DNA from: Sphingomonas sp. ATCC 31555
GTDB lineage: Bacteria; Pseudomonadota; Alphaproteobacteria; Sphingomonadales; Sphingomonadaceae
Length of the DNA: 64,000 nt
Reading direction: 5' to 3'
NCBI RefSeq assembly: GCF_000282895.1
Contig: NZ_ALBQ01000007.1
Location: 1 to 64,000 of the forward strand
Made by a program: the position numbers and the translations under genes
Shown here: in pieces, positions 46,514 to 55,830 of the stretch
How the letters are laid out: each line of letters starts with the position of its first letter
How positions within the stretch are numbered: position 1 is the first letter of the stretch
The notes under the pieces: generated by a model
Database searches by the model: none
What the model saw: the letters and a program-made list of their open reading frames with translations, nothing else
What the model was told of the DNA's origin: nothing

Positions 46514-47725
46514 TCAGAACCAGGTCCTCACGCCAGCGACGAAGCTGAACCCGCCGGTGTCACCGCCGCGTGCCCGCGTGAAGCGCGCGGTGTCGCCGAA
46601 CTGCCGTTCCCACGACACGCCGATATACGGCGCCAGCTCGCGCCGGCCTTCATACCGAAGCCTCAGGCCTGCCTCCAGATCGGTAAGCCCCGACCCGGTG
46701 CCTGTCTCCGGCACGTCCTGCGCAGAGAAGTTGGCTTCGACCCTTGGCTGAAGCGTGAAATAATTGGTGATGCGCTGATCGTAATAGCCCTCAGCACGAC
46801 CCAGCACCTCGCCCTTGTTCGACAGGAACAGCGCACCTTCTACCTCGAACCAGTAAGGTGCCAGCCCCTCGATACCCACGGTCGCATAGGTCCGGGAAGG
46901 GTTGGGTTTGATGTCGTAGCGGACGCCCGCCTGGAGGTTCCAATAGGGGTCGAGTGCATGGCTGTAGAGCGCCTGAACCTCGGCGCTGTCGAGCGACTTG
47001 CCGAAACTGCCTTCGCCCTCCGACTTCAGCCACAGGCGATCAATGTCGCCTCCGACCCACGCCTCGCCATCCCAACGATACCCGTCGCTACCCTTGCGAG
47101 CCTGGTACTCGGCCAGATTGAAGAGCACCTGATAGTAGGTCATCCCGCCATGCTCGCGACGCAGATCGTCCTCGCGGGAGGTCGCCATCGCCTTCGCACC
47201 CCAGAAACGATCGGCAAGATGATCGCCGGAGGGAGCGGGTGCGGGCTTATTGCCGGGGGGCAGGTCGGTCCCGACTTTAGCGCCGCCCTGATCGCCGTTC
47301 ATCGCCATGCCCGGCATCGCGTTCATGTCGTGGCCGGCGTGTTGGTCCTGCGCCGTTCCTGCCGGGGCACCCATGCCGGGCATGGCCGACATATCGTGGC
47401 CCGCGTGCGGGTTCGAGGCGGGGGCCGACTGCTGGCCGCCCATGTCCATCCCCTGCATCCCGCTCATATCGTGACCGGCGTGCGGGTCAGTCGCCGGAGC
47501 TTGGGCCTGCGCACGTCGGGACGCCGTCTTTCTGGCAGGTGCCTTGCGCTTGGATGCCGGCTTCGCGGCGGCTTTCCGCGCGGGTTTCGGGGCGGCCTTG
47601 GCGGCAGGCTTGGCCGGCATGGTCATGCCCGGCATGTCGTGCATGGAATGGTCCATGCTCTGTGCGAAGGCAGGAACAGCGATGATCGCTGATGCCAAAC
47701 CGGCAAGGAGGATCGACCGGCTCAT
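46514..47725 (-). CDS. copB: CopB outer-membrane copper resistance protein
   Basis: 403 residues. The signal peptide ends AFAQS. The N-terminal third is a Lys/Ala/Pro linker plus three HAGHDM-centred repeats (residues 82-87, 107-112, 129-134) with Met-rich surroundings that should bind copper. The remainder is a beta-barrel (GGMTYYQVLFNLAEYQ, DIDRLWLKSEGEG, LYSHALDPYWNLQAGVRYD and so on) ending in Phe, as outer-membrane proteins do. The start overlaps the copA stop (ATGA). Confidence 0.93.
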   Translation of the reverse strand: MSRSILLAGLASAIIAVPAFAQSMDHSMHDMPGMTMPAKPAAKAAPKPARKAAAKPASKRKAPARKTASRRAQAQAPATDPHAGHDMSGMQGMDMGGQQSAPASNPHAGHDMSAMPGMGAPAGTAQDQHAGHDMNAMPGMAMNGDQGGAKVGTDLPPGNKPAPAPSGDHLADRFWGAKAMATSREDDLRREHGGMTYYQVLFNLAEYQARKGSDGYRWDGEAWVGGDIDRLWLKSEGEGSFGKSLDSAEVQALYSHALDPYWNLQAGVRYDIKPNPSRTYATVGIEGLAPYWFEVEGALFLSNKGEVLGRAEGYYDQRITNYFTLQPRVEANFSAQDVPETGTGSGLTDLEAGLRLRYEGRRELAPYIGVSWERQFGDTARFTRARGGDTGGFSFVAGVRTWF

Positions 47726-49713
47726 GCTGCGGCCTCCCCGGCCTTGCGGACCTGGACGACACGCATCATGCCCGCGTGCATGTGGTAGAGCATGTGGCAG
47801 TGGAACGCCCAGTCGCCTTCCTCTCCCGTCACGTCCCAACTGACAGTTCCGCCCGGTTGGACCAGCACAGTATGCTTTCGGGGCGCATAGGCGCCTTTCC
47901 CCGTCACCAGCTCGAAGAAGTGACCGTGAATGTGGATCGGGTGGCCCATCATCGTGTCGTTGATGAGGGTGACGCGCACCCGCTCGCCATGCAGCAGCGT
48001 GATCGGATCGGGGTTCTCTGACAGCTTTTCGCCGTCGAAGCCCCACATGTAGCGTTCCATGTTGCCGGTGAGGTGAAGCTTGATCTCGCGCTCTGGTGCC
48101 CGCGTATCGGGGTTGCGGTCGAGCGCCATCAGATCGCGATAGGTCAGCACGCGGTGGCCGACATTCTCCAGCCCCTGACCCGGATCGCCGGTGCGGTCCA
48201 CCGGCATAGCCGAGATGGTCTGAACGCCCGGCCCCTTCTTCACCTCCGGTGCCTTCGAGAAGTCGCGCATGTTCATGTTGCCCATGTCCATGCCACCCAT
48301 GTCCATGCCGGCCATCGACTGATCGCCTGCCATGCCGGGCATTGCGCCCGAGCCATGATCCATCCCGGCCATCGTGCCGCTTTGACCCTGCGGCATCGCC
48401 ATTCCGGCCATCCCTCCGGCAGCGGCAGCGGCCGTGCCGTGGTTCATCTGGGAATGATTCATCCCCTGCATCGAGCCGGCACCGGCACCATGGTTCATCG
48501 CGCTATGGTCCATGCCCGCCATCGAACCGGCCTGCGCGCCCGCCGCACCGTTCCCCATGCCTTGCATGGCGCCGTGATCCATGGTGCCCATGTCGTGGCC
48601 GCCCATGCCCATGTCCTTCATGGTCGCGAGCGGACGCTTGCGGAGGGGAGGAACCTCGGCAGCCATGCCCTCACGCGGCGCGAGCGTGGCCCGGGCTTGG
48701 CCAGAGCGGTCAACACTTTCGCCGACGAGCGTGTACGCGCGCATGTCGGGAGGCGTAACGATCGCATCATAGGTTTCGGCGGGACCGAACTGGAACTCAT
48801 CGATCTGGACCGGCCGCACGTTCAGGCCGTCCGCTGCGACGATCGTCATCGGCAGGCCCGGAATGCGGACGTTGAAGGTCGTCATGGACGATGCGTTGAT
48901 GAAGCGGAGCCGGACCCGCTCGCCGGGCTTGAACAGCGCGGTCCAGTTGTCGCGCGGCCCATGACCGTTGACCAGATAGGTGTAGGTCGATCCGGTCACG
49001 TCGGCGACGTCAGCTGGGTCCATCCGCATCTTGCCCCACATCAACCGCTCTTTGAGCGGCTGATCCTTGCCCGCGAGCAAGCCGGCCAAGGTCTGGCGCT
49101 GGCGGTTGAAATAGCCCGACTCCTTCTTGAGCCGGTCGAACAGGTAATGCGAATGCTGGAAGCTGTGATCGGATAGCACGATGACGTGCTCGCGATCGAA
49201 CTGCACCGGGTCCGGGTCCTTGGGATCGATCAGGATCGGCCCGTAGTGACCGTCCTGTTCCTGAAGCCCCGAATGGCTGTGATACCAGTAAGTGCCGCTC
49301 TGGATGATCGGAAATTCGTAGGTGAAGGTCGAGCGCGCTGGAATGCCGGGAAAGCTGATGCCAGGAACACCGTCCATCTGAAACGGCACCAGCAGGCCGT
49401 GCCAGTGGATCGAGGTTTCTTCGTCCAGGTCGTTGACGACATGAAGGCGCACATTCTGGCCTTCGCGCAGGCGGATCAGCGGTGCCGGCACGGTGCCGTT
49501 GATGCCAATCGCGTGGCTTTCCCGCCCGTCGATCATCATCTTCTGATGCGCGACCCTCAGCGTAATGTCCTCGCCCGAGACGGTCGGCAACGGTTTGGCG
49601 ATACCAGCGGAAACGGATTGCGCCCACGCCGGCATATAGGCCGACAGGGCAAGGCCGCCTCCCGCCATGGTGGCACCGCGCAGCACTTGGCGGCGATCGA
49701 GAACGCGCGACAT
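47722..49713 (-). CDS. copA: CopA periplasmic multicopper oxidase
   Basis: 663 residues. A twin-arginine signal (RRQVLRG at 7-13) exports the folded protein. Copper ligands are seen at HWHG (103-106), HSHSG (145-149), HPIHIHGHFF (about 605) and HCHMLYHMHAGMM (about 645), the full set of type 1-3 sites. Between residues about 360 and 500 is a long Met/His/Gly-rich region with many GMDH, GMNH and AGMD units, longer than in the Pseudomonas protein. It oxidises Cu(I) and sequesters copper in the periplasm. Confidence 0.95.
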   Translation of the reverse strand: MSRVLDRRQVLRGATMAGGGLALSAYMPAWAQSVSAGIAKPLPTVSGEDITLRVAHQKMMIDGRESHAIGINGTVPAPLIRLREGQNVRLHVVNDLDEETSIHWHGLLVPFQMDGVPGISFPGIPARSTFTYEFPIIQSGTYWYHSHSGLQEQDGHYGPILIDPKDPDPVQFDREHVIVLSDHSFQHSHYLFDRLKKESGYFNRQRQTLAGLLAGKDQPLKERLMWGKMRMDPADVADVTGSTYTYLVNGHGPRDNWTALFKPGERVRLRFINASSMTTFNVRIPGLPMTIVAADGLNVRPVQIDEFQFGPAETYDAIVTPPDMRAYTLVGESVDRSGQARATLAPREGMAAEVPPLRKRPLATMKDMGMGGHDMGTMDHGAMQGMGNGAAGAQAGSMAGMDHSAMNHGAGAGSMQGMNHSQMNHGTAAAAAGGMAGMAMPQGQSGTMAGMDHGSGAMPGMAGDQSMAGMDMGGMDMGNMNMRDFSKAPEVKKGPGVQTISAMPVDRTGDPGQGLENVGHRVLTYRDLMALDRNPDTRAPEREIKLHLTGNMERYMWGFDGEKLSENPDPITLLHGERVRVTLINDTMMGHPIHIHGHFFELVTGKGAYAPRKHTVLVQPGGTVSWDVTGEEGDWAFHCHMLYHMHAGMMRVVQVRKAGEAAA

Positions 49714-49773
49714 CGAAGCTCCTCAAGGGTCGGGCCGCGATCGGCCCTCACCCCTTCTACGCGTCTCGCCCGA

Positions 49774-50349
49774 TCATCCCTTAGCCGCGTTCAACTTTTC
49801 CATGAGCTGCGCCCGCGCGCGATAAAGGCGGGTTTCGACCGCCTTCTGGCTGATACCCAACACCTCGGCCGTCTCCGCCTGGCTCAAGCCCTCGATCGTC
49901 CGCAGCACCAGCGGCTCCTTCAGATTGACCGGCAACGTCGAGATAGCGCGCGTCACCCGATCAAGCTCCTGGCGATCGGCTGCACTGTCATCGATCGGCA
50001 CGGCGTTGTCGGGAAGGGTGTCAGCCTGATCCTCCGCCGCGAAGCCGAAGGACAGAAAACGGCGAACGGCGCGCTTCCTCGCCCAATCCCGGCATTTGTT
50101 GATCGCGATCGTCGACAGCCATGCCTTCATCGCGCGCTGCGTGTCGTAGCGCGGCAACGCCTGATGCGCGGCAACAAAGGTTTCCTGAACCAGATCAAGC
50201 GCTTCATCGGTTTCGCCTACAGAGGCACGCGCGAGCCGAAAAACCGGCTGACGGTAACGGCGCATGATTTCCGCAAAGGCCGCCTGACGGCCGGCGATAC
50301 TGAGCGTCGCCAGTTCGCCGTCAGACAATGCGGTCCAGTCGATGCTCAC
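49774..50349 (-). CDS. ECF sigma factor (CnrH-like)
   Basis: 191 residues. Region 2 is AFAEIMRRYRQPVFRLARASVGETDEALDLVQETFVAAHQALPRYD; region 4 is RTIEGLSQAETAEVLGISQKAVETRLYRARAQL. It overlaps the sensor gene by 4 bases. The gene order anti-sigma, sensor, sigma equals cnrY-cnrX-cnrH of Cupriavidus. It should direct transcription of the copper genes immediately downstream. The promoter sequence it uses was not found by eye. Confidence 0.88.
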   Translation of the reverse strand: MSIDWTALSDGELATLSIAGRQAAFAEIMRRYRQPVFRLARASVGETDEALDLVQETFVAAHQALPRYDTQRAMKAWLSTIAINKCRDWARKRAVRRFLSFGFAAEDQADTLPDNAVPIDDSAADRQELDRVTRAISTLPVNLKEPLVLRTIEGLSQAETAEVLGISQKAVETRLYRARAQLMEKLNAAKG

Positions 50350-50786
50350 CCCTGACCGTCGGTGAGTGCCTTCACCACCGCGGCATCAAATTGGGAGGTC
50401 TGATCGGGTCGCAGCAACTGCCGCATGGCGAAGATATGCGCGAGCGTCGCCTTTTGCAGCTCGCCCATCGCCGCATGGCTCTGGTCCACCGCGGCTGCGA
50501 CCTTGAGGCCATTGCCATGTTCGGTTTGGATCGCCTCGGCGAGCCGGGTGTTGGCAGCGCGCATTTCGAGCTCGAGCGCACGCCGCTGCATCGCGAAGCG
50601 ATCTTCCAGCACCTTCAACCGTGCCTGCTGGCCGTCGTCGAGCGTCAGCTTGTGGTGCAATACGTCATGCAGCGCGGCACCTGGCTGCTTGGGCTGCGGC
50701 AACAGCGCCCGCCCGACGAACACGCCTCCGATCGCGGCCAGAAAGGCGAGCACGACACCGAGAACGATGCGCGTCGTCGAGGTCAT
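50346..50786 (-). CDS. Periplasmic metal sensor (CnrX/CzcE-like)
   Basis: 146 residues. One N-terminal TM helix (IVLGVVLAFLAAIGGVFVGRAL) then a helical periplasmic domain: LHDVLHHKLTLDDGQQARLKVLEDRFAMQRRALELEMR and AVDQSHAAMGELQKATLAHIFAMRQLL. The His and Met residues near both helix pairs match the four-helix hook of CnrX and ZraP-type sensors. It would hold the anti-sigma protein until metal binds. Confidence 0.85.
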   Translation of the reverse strand: MTSTTRIVLGVVLAFLAAIGGVFVGRALLPQPKQPGAALHDVLHHKLTLDDGQQARLKVLEDRFAMQRRALELEMRAANTRLAEAIQTEHGNGLKVAAAVDQSHAAMGELQKATLAHIFAMRQLLRPDQTSQFDAAVVKALTDGQG

Positions 50787-51055
50787 TGCTCACCCAGGAG
50801 CAAGGAGGAAGGCGCAAGCGGCGACGCTCCGCCAAGCGGGGCCAGGGAAACGGTCGGGCGGGCAGCGACGGGCAGCTCGGCTCCGACGATGCCGATCGCA
50901 AGCGCCGCTGCCGTCACTACGCCAAGACCGATGCCGGCCTGCCGCACGACGGGCCGCGAGCCGATCCGTGCAAGTACCCGCGTCTCGATGCCGTCCAGCG
51001 CGGCAGGGGCGGGTGCGCCCGCCAGCCTCGCCAATGCTCTGTCCAGTTCGTCCAT
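50783..51055 (-). CDS. Anti-sigma membrane protein (CnrY-like)
   Basis: 90 residues from MDELDRALARL (ATG 51055; ATG 51064 adds three). A short cytosolic N-terminus (about 40 residues) is followed by a TM helix (GIGLGVVTAAALAIGIVGA) and a short periplasmic tail. Size and topology equal CnrY, which traps the sigma factor at the membrane. Identity rests mainly on position and topology, since these proteins are poorly conserved. Confidence 0.65.
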   Translation of the reverse strand: MDELDRALARLAGAPAPAALDGIETRVLARIGSRPVVRQAGIGLGVVTAAALAIGIVGAELPVAARPTVSLAPLGGASPLAPSSLLLGEQ

Positions 51056-51174
51056 GCTTTCCACTCCACCCCACTAGCATTTCATACGCAGGATTGCCCG
51101 ACATCCCTCATCGGGCGGCTAAGGGGTGCGCGACCGGGGCGCGTAGATAGGGCACGAACCCACGGAGTAATCTC

Positions 51175-51546
51175 ATGCGTAGCATCTTCCTCCCTACCGC
51201 CCTCGCCCTTCTCGGCATCGCCAGCGCAGCGCAGGCTCATCCGAAACTCGTGACAGCCTCGCCGACCGCGAATGCGACCGTCGACAAGCCTGCCCGTATC
51301 GAGCTGCGTTTCAGCGAAAAGCTGATGCCGAAGTTCTCCGGCGCCGATCTCATGATGACCGGACATGGCGGGGCAACGCACGCGCCGATGAAGATCACGA
51401 CGACGGCAGCCGTCGCCGGTGACGGCAGCACGCTTGTCCTTACGCCCAAGGCGCCGCTCGCTCCGGGCCGCTACACCGTTGCATGGCATGTCGTGTCGAG
51501 CGACACCCACCGCGTCGCCGGCAACTACACCTTCGCGGTCAAGTGA
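51175..51546 (+). CDS. copC: CopC periplasmic copper-binding protein
   Basis: 123 residues. The signal ends AQAHPK, so the mature protein begins with His, the first Cu(II) ligand. LVTASPTANATVDKPARIELRFSEKL and VSSDTHRVAGNYTF follow, the DxH pair near the C-terminus completing the Cu(II) site; few Met residues means the Cu(I) site is missing. It delivers copper to CopD, whose gene starts one base after this stop. Divergent from the cnrYXH-like operon. Confidence 0.92.
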   Translation: MRSIFLPTALALLGIASAAQAHPKLVTASPTANATVDKPARIELRFSEKLMPKFSGADLMMTGHGGATHAPMKITTTAAVAGDGSTLVLTPKAPLAPGRYTVAWHVVSSDTHRVAGNYTFAVK

Positions 51547-51547
51547 C

Positions 51548-52477
51548 GTGGAAACCGACTGGCCGCTGATCGCTGTACGCTTCGCGCTCTTTCTGGCGCT
51601 GGGCGGGCTGTTCGGCCTGTCGGCATTCGGCCTCTACGGCCTCAAGGGACGCGAGCGCGCCAGCGCGCTCGCGTTGCGCCTCTGGCTCGTCGGTCTCGGT
51701 TTGCTGGGCCTTCTGCTCTCCGCCATCGCACTCGCGCTACTCGCTGCGGCGATGGCGGGCACACCGCCCTGGCCAATCGATCGCGAGGCGATCGGAATGC
51801 TGCTTTCCGGGTCGACCATAGGCACGGCATGGGAAGCACGCATGACCGCGCTGGTCGTGGCGTCGGTCGCCGCCTTGGCGGCGGCCGGACGTGCGCCTCT
51901 CCTCGGCGTCGTGGTGATCGCCAGCGCTGTGGCGCTGGCGACACTCGCCTGGACCGGGCACGGTGCGATGGATGAGGGCGCAAAAGGCTGGGCTCACCTC
52001 CTTGCCGATATTCTCCACCTGCTCGCAGCCGGTGCTTGGGTCGGGGCGCTGTTTGGCCTTGTCCTGCTTGTGGCTCGCCCTACCCGCCGGGCCGACGCGG
52101 CTCATCTGACGCTTACGCATCGTGTACTGCACGGGTTCGGCCTGGTCGGTACGATCGTGGTCGGCACCATTATCGTTACCGGCCTCGTCAATACATGGCT
52201 GCTAGTCGGTGTAGGCAACCTTCCAAAGCTCGCCACATCCCTTTACGGCCAGCTCCTGCTCGCCAAGCTCGTCTTGTTCGGCGCGATGCTGGTGCTGGCA
52301 TCGCTCAATCGCTTCCGGCTGACGCCCGCATTGGAGCAAGCGCTGCCGGGTAGCGATCAACGCGGCGCACTCAGCGCTTTACGGCGCAGCCTCGGGATCG
52401 AGGCGGTCAGTGCCATTACGATCCTCGCGCTCGTCGCATGGCTGGGAACGCTCGAACCACCCATGTCGGCGATGTGA
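51548..52477 (+). CDS. copD: CopD inner-membrane copper protein
   Basis: 309 residues from a GTG. Eight membrane segments; conserved His in WTGHGAMDEGAKGWAHLLADILHLLAAGAWVG and NRFRLTPALE, as in CopD/YebZ. It is thought to import or route copper from CopC into the cytoplasm. It is shorter than Pseudomonas CopD by being only the integral domain. Confidence 0.9.
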   Translation: METDWPLIAVRFALFLALGGLFGLSAFGLYGLKGRERASALALRLWLVGLGLLGLLLSAIALALLAAAMAGTPPWPIDREAIGMLLSGSTIGTAWEARMTALVVASVAALAAAGRAPLLGVVVIASAVALATLAWTGHGAMDEGAKGWAHLLADILHLLAAGAWVGALFGLVLLVARPTRRADAAHLTLTHRVLHGFGLVGTIVVGTIIVTGLVNTWLLVGVGNLPKLATSLYGQLLLAKLVLFGAMLVLASLNRFRLTPALEQALPGSDQRGALSALRRSLGIEAVSAITILALVAWLGTLEPPMSAM

Positions 52478-52483
52478 AGAGTA

Positions 52484-52505
52484 GGGCGACCGATCAAGGT
52501 CGCCC
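52484..52505 (+). terminator. Hairpin after copCD
   Basis: GGGCGACC and GGTCGCCC with a 6-base loop, 7 bases after the copD stop; no clear T-run. Confidence 0.5.
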
Positions 52506-52693
52506 GACGCCACTTACGCGACCATCTTCTCGCATTCTTCCGCGCAACCTTTCAGCCGAAGGGCCGGCAAGGTCATGCAGCCCTTCCCAACTGGGATCGA
52601 GTTTTGGGACGCCCTTAGTCCTCCCGAAACCCGTTGCGGGTGAGTGGCGAGACACGTGATCTACCAACAGGCGCGAGACAATAGCGTTAACCG

Positions 52694-52717
52694 ATATATC
52701 TGCTATGCTGGATATAT
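52694..52717. promoter_or_regulatory. Candidate ArsR operator
   Basis: ATATATC (52694-52700) and GATATAT (52711-52717) form an inverted repeat 10 bases apart that overlaps the arsR start codon. ArsR dimers commonly bind such AT-rich 12-2-12-like dyads, so autorepression of the ars operon is likely. Confidence 0.6.
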
Positions 52718-53048
52718 GGAAATCGATTCGGCAATCGCTGCTCTTGGTGCGCTCGCACAGGGAACACGGCTCGATGTGTTTCGCTTGCTGGTTCGCCATG
52801 AACCGACCGGACTGGCGGCCGGTGAAATCGCCCGTCAGCTTGACGTGCCGCAAAACACTATGTCGGCGCACCTCGGTATCCTCGCCCGCGCCGGCTTGGT
52901 CCGATCCGAACGGCATAGCCGGTCGATCATCTACCGCGCCGATCTGGGCGGCCTGCGCGCGCTGACCCTGTTTCTCGTCAAGGACTGCTGCGCCGGCTCG
53001 CCCGAACTATGTGTGCCGCTCCTCGCCGAACTCGCCCCTTGCTGCTGA
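52716..53048 (+). CDS. arsR: ArsR-family arsenic-responsive repressor
   Basis: 110 residues from ATG 52716; longer in-frame starts would include the operator. IAALGALAQGTRLDVFRLLV and LAAGEIARQLDVPQNTMSAHLGILARAGLVRSER is the winged helix. The metal site is not the alpha-3 CVC type: Cys lie at the C-terminus (VKDCCAGSPELC and APCC), as in several alphaproteobacterial ArsR proteins with C-terminal thiol sensors. Confidence 0.9.
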   Translation: MEIDSAIAALGALAQGTRLDVFRLLVRHEPTGLAAGEIARQLDVPQNTMSAHLGILARAGLVRSERHSRSIIYRADLGGLRALTLFLVKDCCAGSPELCVPLLAELAPCC

Positions 53049-53059
53049 AAGGACGCCCC

Positions 53060-53488
53060 TTGGCCATTGATATCGTCATCTATCACAACCCTGCGTGCGG
53101 CACGTCACGCAACGCCCTCGCCATGATCCGCAATGCCGGCATCGAACCGCATGTGGTCGAGTATCTGAAAACCCCGCCCGCACGCGCGCTGCTGGTCGAG
53201 CTGATCGACCGCGCCGGCATGACGCCTCGCGAGCTGCTGCGCGAGAAGGGAACCCCCTATGCGGAGCTGGGCCTAGGCGACACGTTCCTGTCCGACGACG
53301 CGCTGGTGGACGCGATGATGGCGCATCCGATCCTCATCAACCGGCCGCTGGTCGTCTCGCCGCTCGGCGTGAAGCTGTGCCGCCCTTCCGAAGCCGTCCT
53401 CGATCTGTTGCCGAGTGGCCAGCTTGCCGCGTTTGCCAAGGAAGACGGCGAACAGGTGGTTGATGCTTCGGGCCAGCGCGTCGCCTGA
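53060..53488 (+). CDS. arsC: Arsenate reductase ArsC (glutaredoxin-linked)
   Basis: 142 residues from a TTG preceded by AAAGGA; a start at 53009 would overlap arsR widely. [14 protein letters not shown] holds the catalytic Cys of the ArsC/Spx-type reductases; [27 protein letters not shown] and [23 protein letters not shown] complete the family pattern (RPLV). It reduces arsenate to arsenite with glutaredoxin. Followed directly by the efflux gene (one-base overlap). Confidence 0.93.
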   Translation: MAIDIVIYHNPACGTSRNALAMIRNAGIEPHVVEYLKTPPARALLVELIDRAGMTPRELLREKGTPYAELGLGDTFLSDDALVDAMMAHPILINRPLVVSPLGVKLCRPSEAVLDLLPSGQLAAFAKEDGEQVVDASGQRVA

Positions 53489-54774
53489 TGCTTCTTGCCG
53501 TCCTGATCTTCGTCGCGACGATCGCGCTCGTCATCTGGCAACCCAAAGGCCTCGGCATCGGGTGGAGCGCGATAGGCGGGGCCGTCGTGGCGCTGCTCGC
53601 AGGCGTCGTCACCTTGTCCGACGTGCCGGTAGTATGGGGCATCGTCTGGAACGCGACGGCCGCGTTCGTTGCGATCATCGTCATCAGCCTGTTGCTGGAT
53701 GAAGCCGGGTTCTTTGAATGGGCGGCGCTGTACGTCGCCCGCTGGGGCGGGGGGCATGGTCGTCGGCTGTTCGTCCTGACCGTGCTGCTCGGCGCGGCGG
53801 TGTCCGCGCTATTCGCCAATGATGGTGCGGCGCTGATCCTGACACCGATCGTCATCGCCATGCTGCGGGCGCTGGGGTTCAAGGACAAGGCGACGCTGGC
53901 TTTCGTCATGGCGGCCGGGTTCATCGCCGACACCGCAAGCCTGCCGCTGGTCGTGTCGAACCTCGTTAACATCGTGTCGGCTGACTTCTTCAAGATCGGG
54001 TTCGGTGACTATGCAGCCGTGATGGTGCCGGTCGATCTGGTGTCGATTGCCGCCACACTGGGCGCGCTGCTGATCTTCTTTCGACGTGATATACCGCGAA
54101 ATTACGACGTGGCCGCGCTGCGTGCGCCCGGTGCCGCAATCCGCGACACCACGACCTTCCGCGCCGGATGGATCGTCCTTGCCCTGCTGCTCGCCGGCTT
54201 CTTTCTGCTGGAACCGCTCGGCGTCCCGGTCAGCGCCGTAGCCGTTGCCGGCGCGATCTTGCTGCTGGTGACTGCGGGGCGAGGCCATGTCATCCAGACC
54301 GGCAAGGTGCTGCGCGGCGCGCCGTGGCAGGTCGTCATATTCTCGCTCGGCATGTACCTGGTCGTCTATGGCCTGCGGAACGCGGGCCTGACCGATCATC
54401 TGGCGGCGCTGCTCGACCGCCCCGCCCAAGGCGGGGTGTGGGGCGCGGCGCTGGGAACGGGCGTGATCGCGGCCGTCTTGTCGTCGATGATGAACAACAT
54501 GCCGACCGTGCTGTTAGGCGCGCTCTCGATCGACGCGACCCACGCGACGGGCGCGATCAGGGAAGCAATGATCTACGCCAACGTGATCGGCTGCGATCTC
54601 GGCCCCAAGCTGACGCCGATCGGCTCACTCGCCACGCTGCTGTGGCTGCACGTCTTGGGGCAGAAGGGCGTGCGGATCGGATGGGGCTATTATTTCCGGG
54701 TCGGGGTCACGCTCACCGTGCCCGTCCTGCTCATCACCCTTGCCGCGCTCGCGCTGCGGATCGGACTTACCTGA
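53488..54774 (+). CDS. arsB: ArsB arsenite efflux protein
   Basis: 428 residues, about twelve membrane helices. [51 protein letters not shown] and [13 protein letters not shown] match the ArsB/NhaD superfamily, with ArsB-like length. It exports arsenite using the proton gradient. The stop overlaps the arsH start as TGATG. Confidence 0.93.
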   Translation: MLLAVLIFVATIALVIWQPKGLGIGWSAIGGAVVALLAGVVTLSDVPVVWGIVWNATAAFVAIIVISLLLDEAGFFEWAALYVARWGGGHGRRLFVLTVLLGAAVSALFANDGAALILTPIVIAMLRALGFKDKATLAFVMAAGFIADTASLPLVVSNLVNIVSADFFKIGFGDYAAVMVPVDLVSIAATLGALLIFFRRDIPRNYDVAALRAPGAAIRDTTTFRAGWIVLALLLAGFFLLEPLGVPVSAVAVAGAILLLVTAGRGHVIQTGKVLRGAPWQVVIFSLGMYLVVYGLRNAGLTDHLAALLDRPAQGGVWGAALGTGVIAAVLSSMMNNMPTVLLGALSIDATHATGAIREAMIYANVIGCDLGPKLTPIGSLATLLWLHVLGQKGVRIGWGYYFRVGVTLTVPVLLITLAALALRIGLT

Positions 54775-55520
54775 TGCCCCTTCGCGACCTTGCCGACCCC
54801 GAATATCTGCCGGCACTCGATACCGCCTATGCCATCCAGCGGCCGGCGCTGGGGCTGGGCGCGATCGATCCGGCGCCGCGTATTCTCCTGCTCTATGGCT
54901 CGCTGCGCGAACGATCCTATTCCCGGCTGTGCGTCGAGGAAGCGGCGCGTCTGCTCCGCTTTTTCGGCTGCGAAACGCGCCTCTTCGATCCGTCCACCCT
55001 CCCGCTACCTGATCAGCACGCTGGCGACGATCACCCGGCCGTCCATGAGTTGCGCGAGCTATCGATGTGGTCGGAAGGGCAGGTATGGTGCAGCCCCGAA
55101 CGGCACGGACAGATCACCGGCATCATGAAGTTGCAGATCGACCACTTGCCGCTCTCGATGGGTGGGATGCGTCCGACGCAGGGCCGCACGCTCGCCGTGA
55201 TGCAGGTGTCGGCCGGGTCGCAGTCGTTCAACAGCGTCAACACGCTGCGCGTGTTGGGCCGATGGATGCGGATGGTGACGATCCCCAACCAATCGAGCAT
55301 CGCTAAGGCGTTCAACGAGTTTGACGACGCCGGTCGCATGAAGCCGTCTAGCTATTACGATCGGATCGTGGACTTGATGGAGGAACTGGTGCGCTTTACC
55401 GTCCTGCTGCGCCCCCACACCGTCCAGCTTATCGATCGCTACTCGGAGCGCAGGGAGGCCGGGATGCCGATCAATCCGGCCACGGACCTGTCGAACATCG
55501 CGACCGCGCCACAGTCCTGA
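54774..55520 (+). CDS. arsH: ArsH NADPH-dependent flavoprotein
   Basis: 248 residues. [31 protein letters not shown] is the FMN-phosphate-binding region; [22 protein letters not shown] and [26 protein letters not shown] are the other ArsH blocks. It oxidises trivalent organoarsenicals and reduces quinones or azo compounds. The last 20 residues ([18 protein letters not shown]) are outside the usual ArsH core and recur after the resolvase gene at 42.2 kb. Confidence 0.93.
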   Translation: MPLRDLADPEYLPALDTAYAIQRPALGLGAIDPAPRILLLYGSLRERSYSRLCVEEAARLLRFFGCETRLFDPSTLPLPDQHAGDDHPAVHELRELSMWSEGQVWCSPERHGQITGIMKLQIDHLPLSMGGMRPTQGRTLAVMQVSAGSQSFNSVNTLRVLGRWMRMVTIPNQSSIAKAFNEFDDAGRMKPSSYYDRIVDLMEELVRFTVLLRPHTVQLIDRYSERREAGMPINPATDLSNIATAPQS

Positions 55521-55830
55521 CGCCTTTCTCGATTGGGAACCCGTAGCGAGACAGCCGGGGAGTTTGCGCTGATCGCGCGCGTCGCGACTGCACGGTTTTC
55601 CCAAGTCTGTTCCCCAATGGGTTTTCCCAACATGGCCAGTTGAAGATGGAGAAACGGGACGATCCGCAAACGTGCGTATGTGTGACGGAGCGCCTGTCCG
55701 GCTCGATCGGCATCGAGCGGTGTCACCTAACCCGTCACGCAATCTATGCACCTCAATCGGTTCCGGCTCGGGGCGGAATGACACGCTAAGGACCGATCCT
55801 TAGACCCCGTGCCGGCTGCGCCCCCTCCAG
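55521..55830. other. Non-coding stretch between convergent arsH and HEPN-like genes
   Basis: About 310 bases with no gene. GGTTTTCCCAA occurs twice (near 55595 and 55620), and CTAAGGA-CCGA-TCCTTAG (55786-55803) forms a 7-bp hairpin able to end both flanking transcripts. No transposon ends were recognised. Confidence 0.5.
55786..55803. terminator. Hairpin between convergent genes
   Basis: CTAAGGA and TCCTTAG with a CCGA loop, upstream in plus coordinates of the stop of the minus-strand gene at 55831. Confidence 0.45.

Noticed and set aside
45663..46751. 362-codon plus-strand ORF across DUF305, PepSY and copB
   Set aside because: Crosses three well-supported minus-strand genes and shows no family features.
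48073..49176. 367-codon plus-strand ORF with His-rich repeats opposite copA
   Set aside because: The His repeats are the complement of the Met/Gly/His repeats of CopA; no ribosome-binding site and no independent domain.
55590..55640. GGTTTTCCC repeats considered as transposon ends
   Set aside because: Short direct repeats only, with no inverted partner, no transposase and no target duplication seen.
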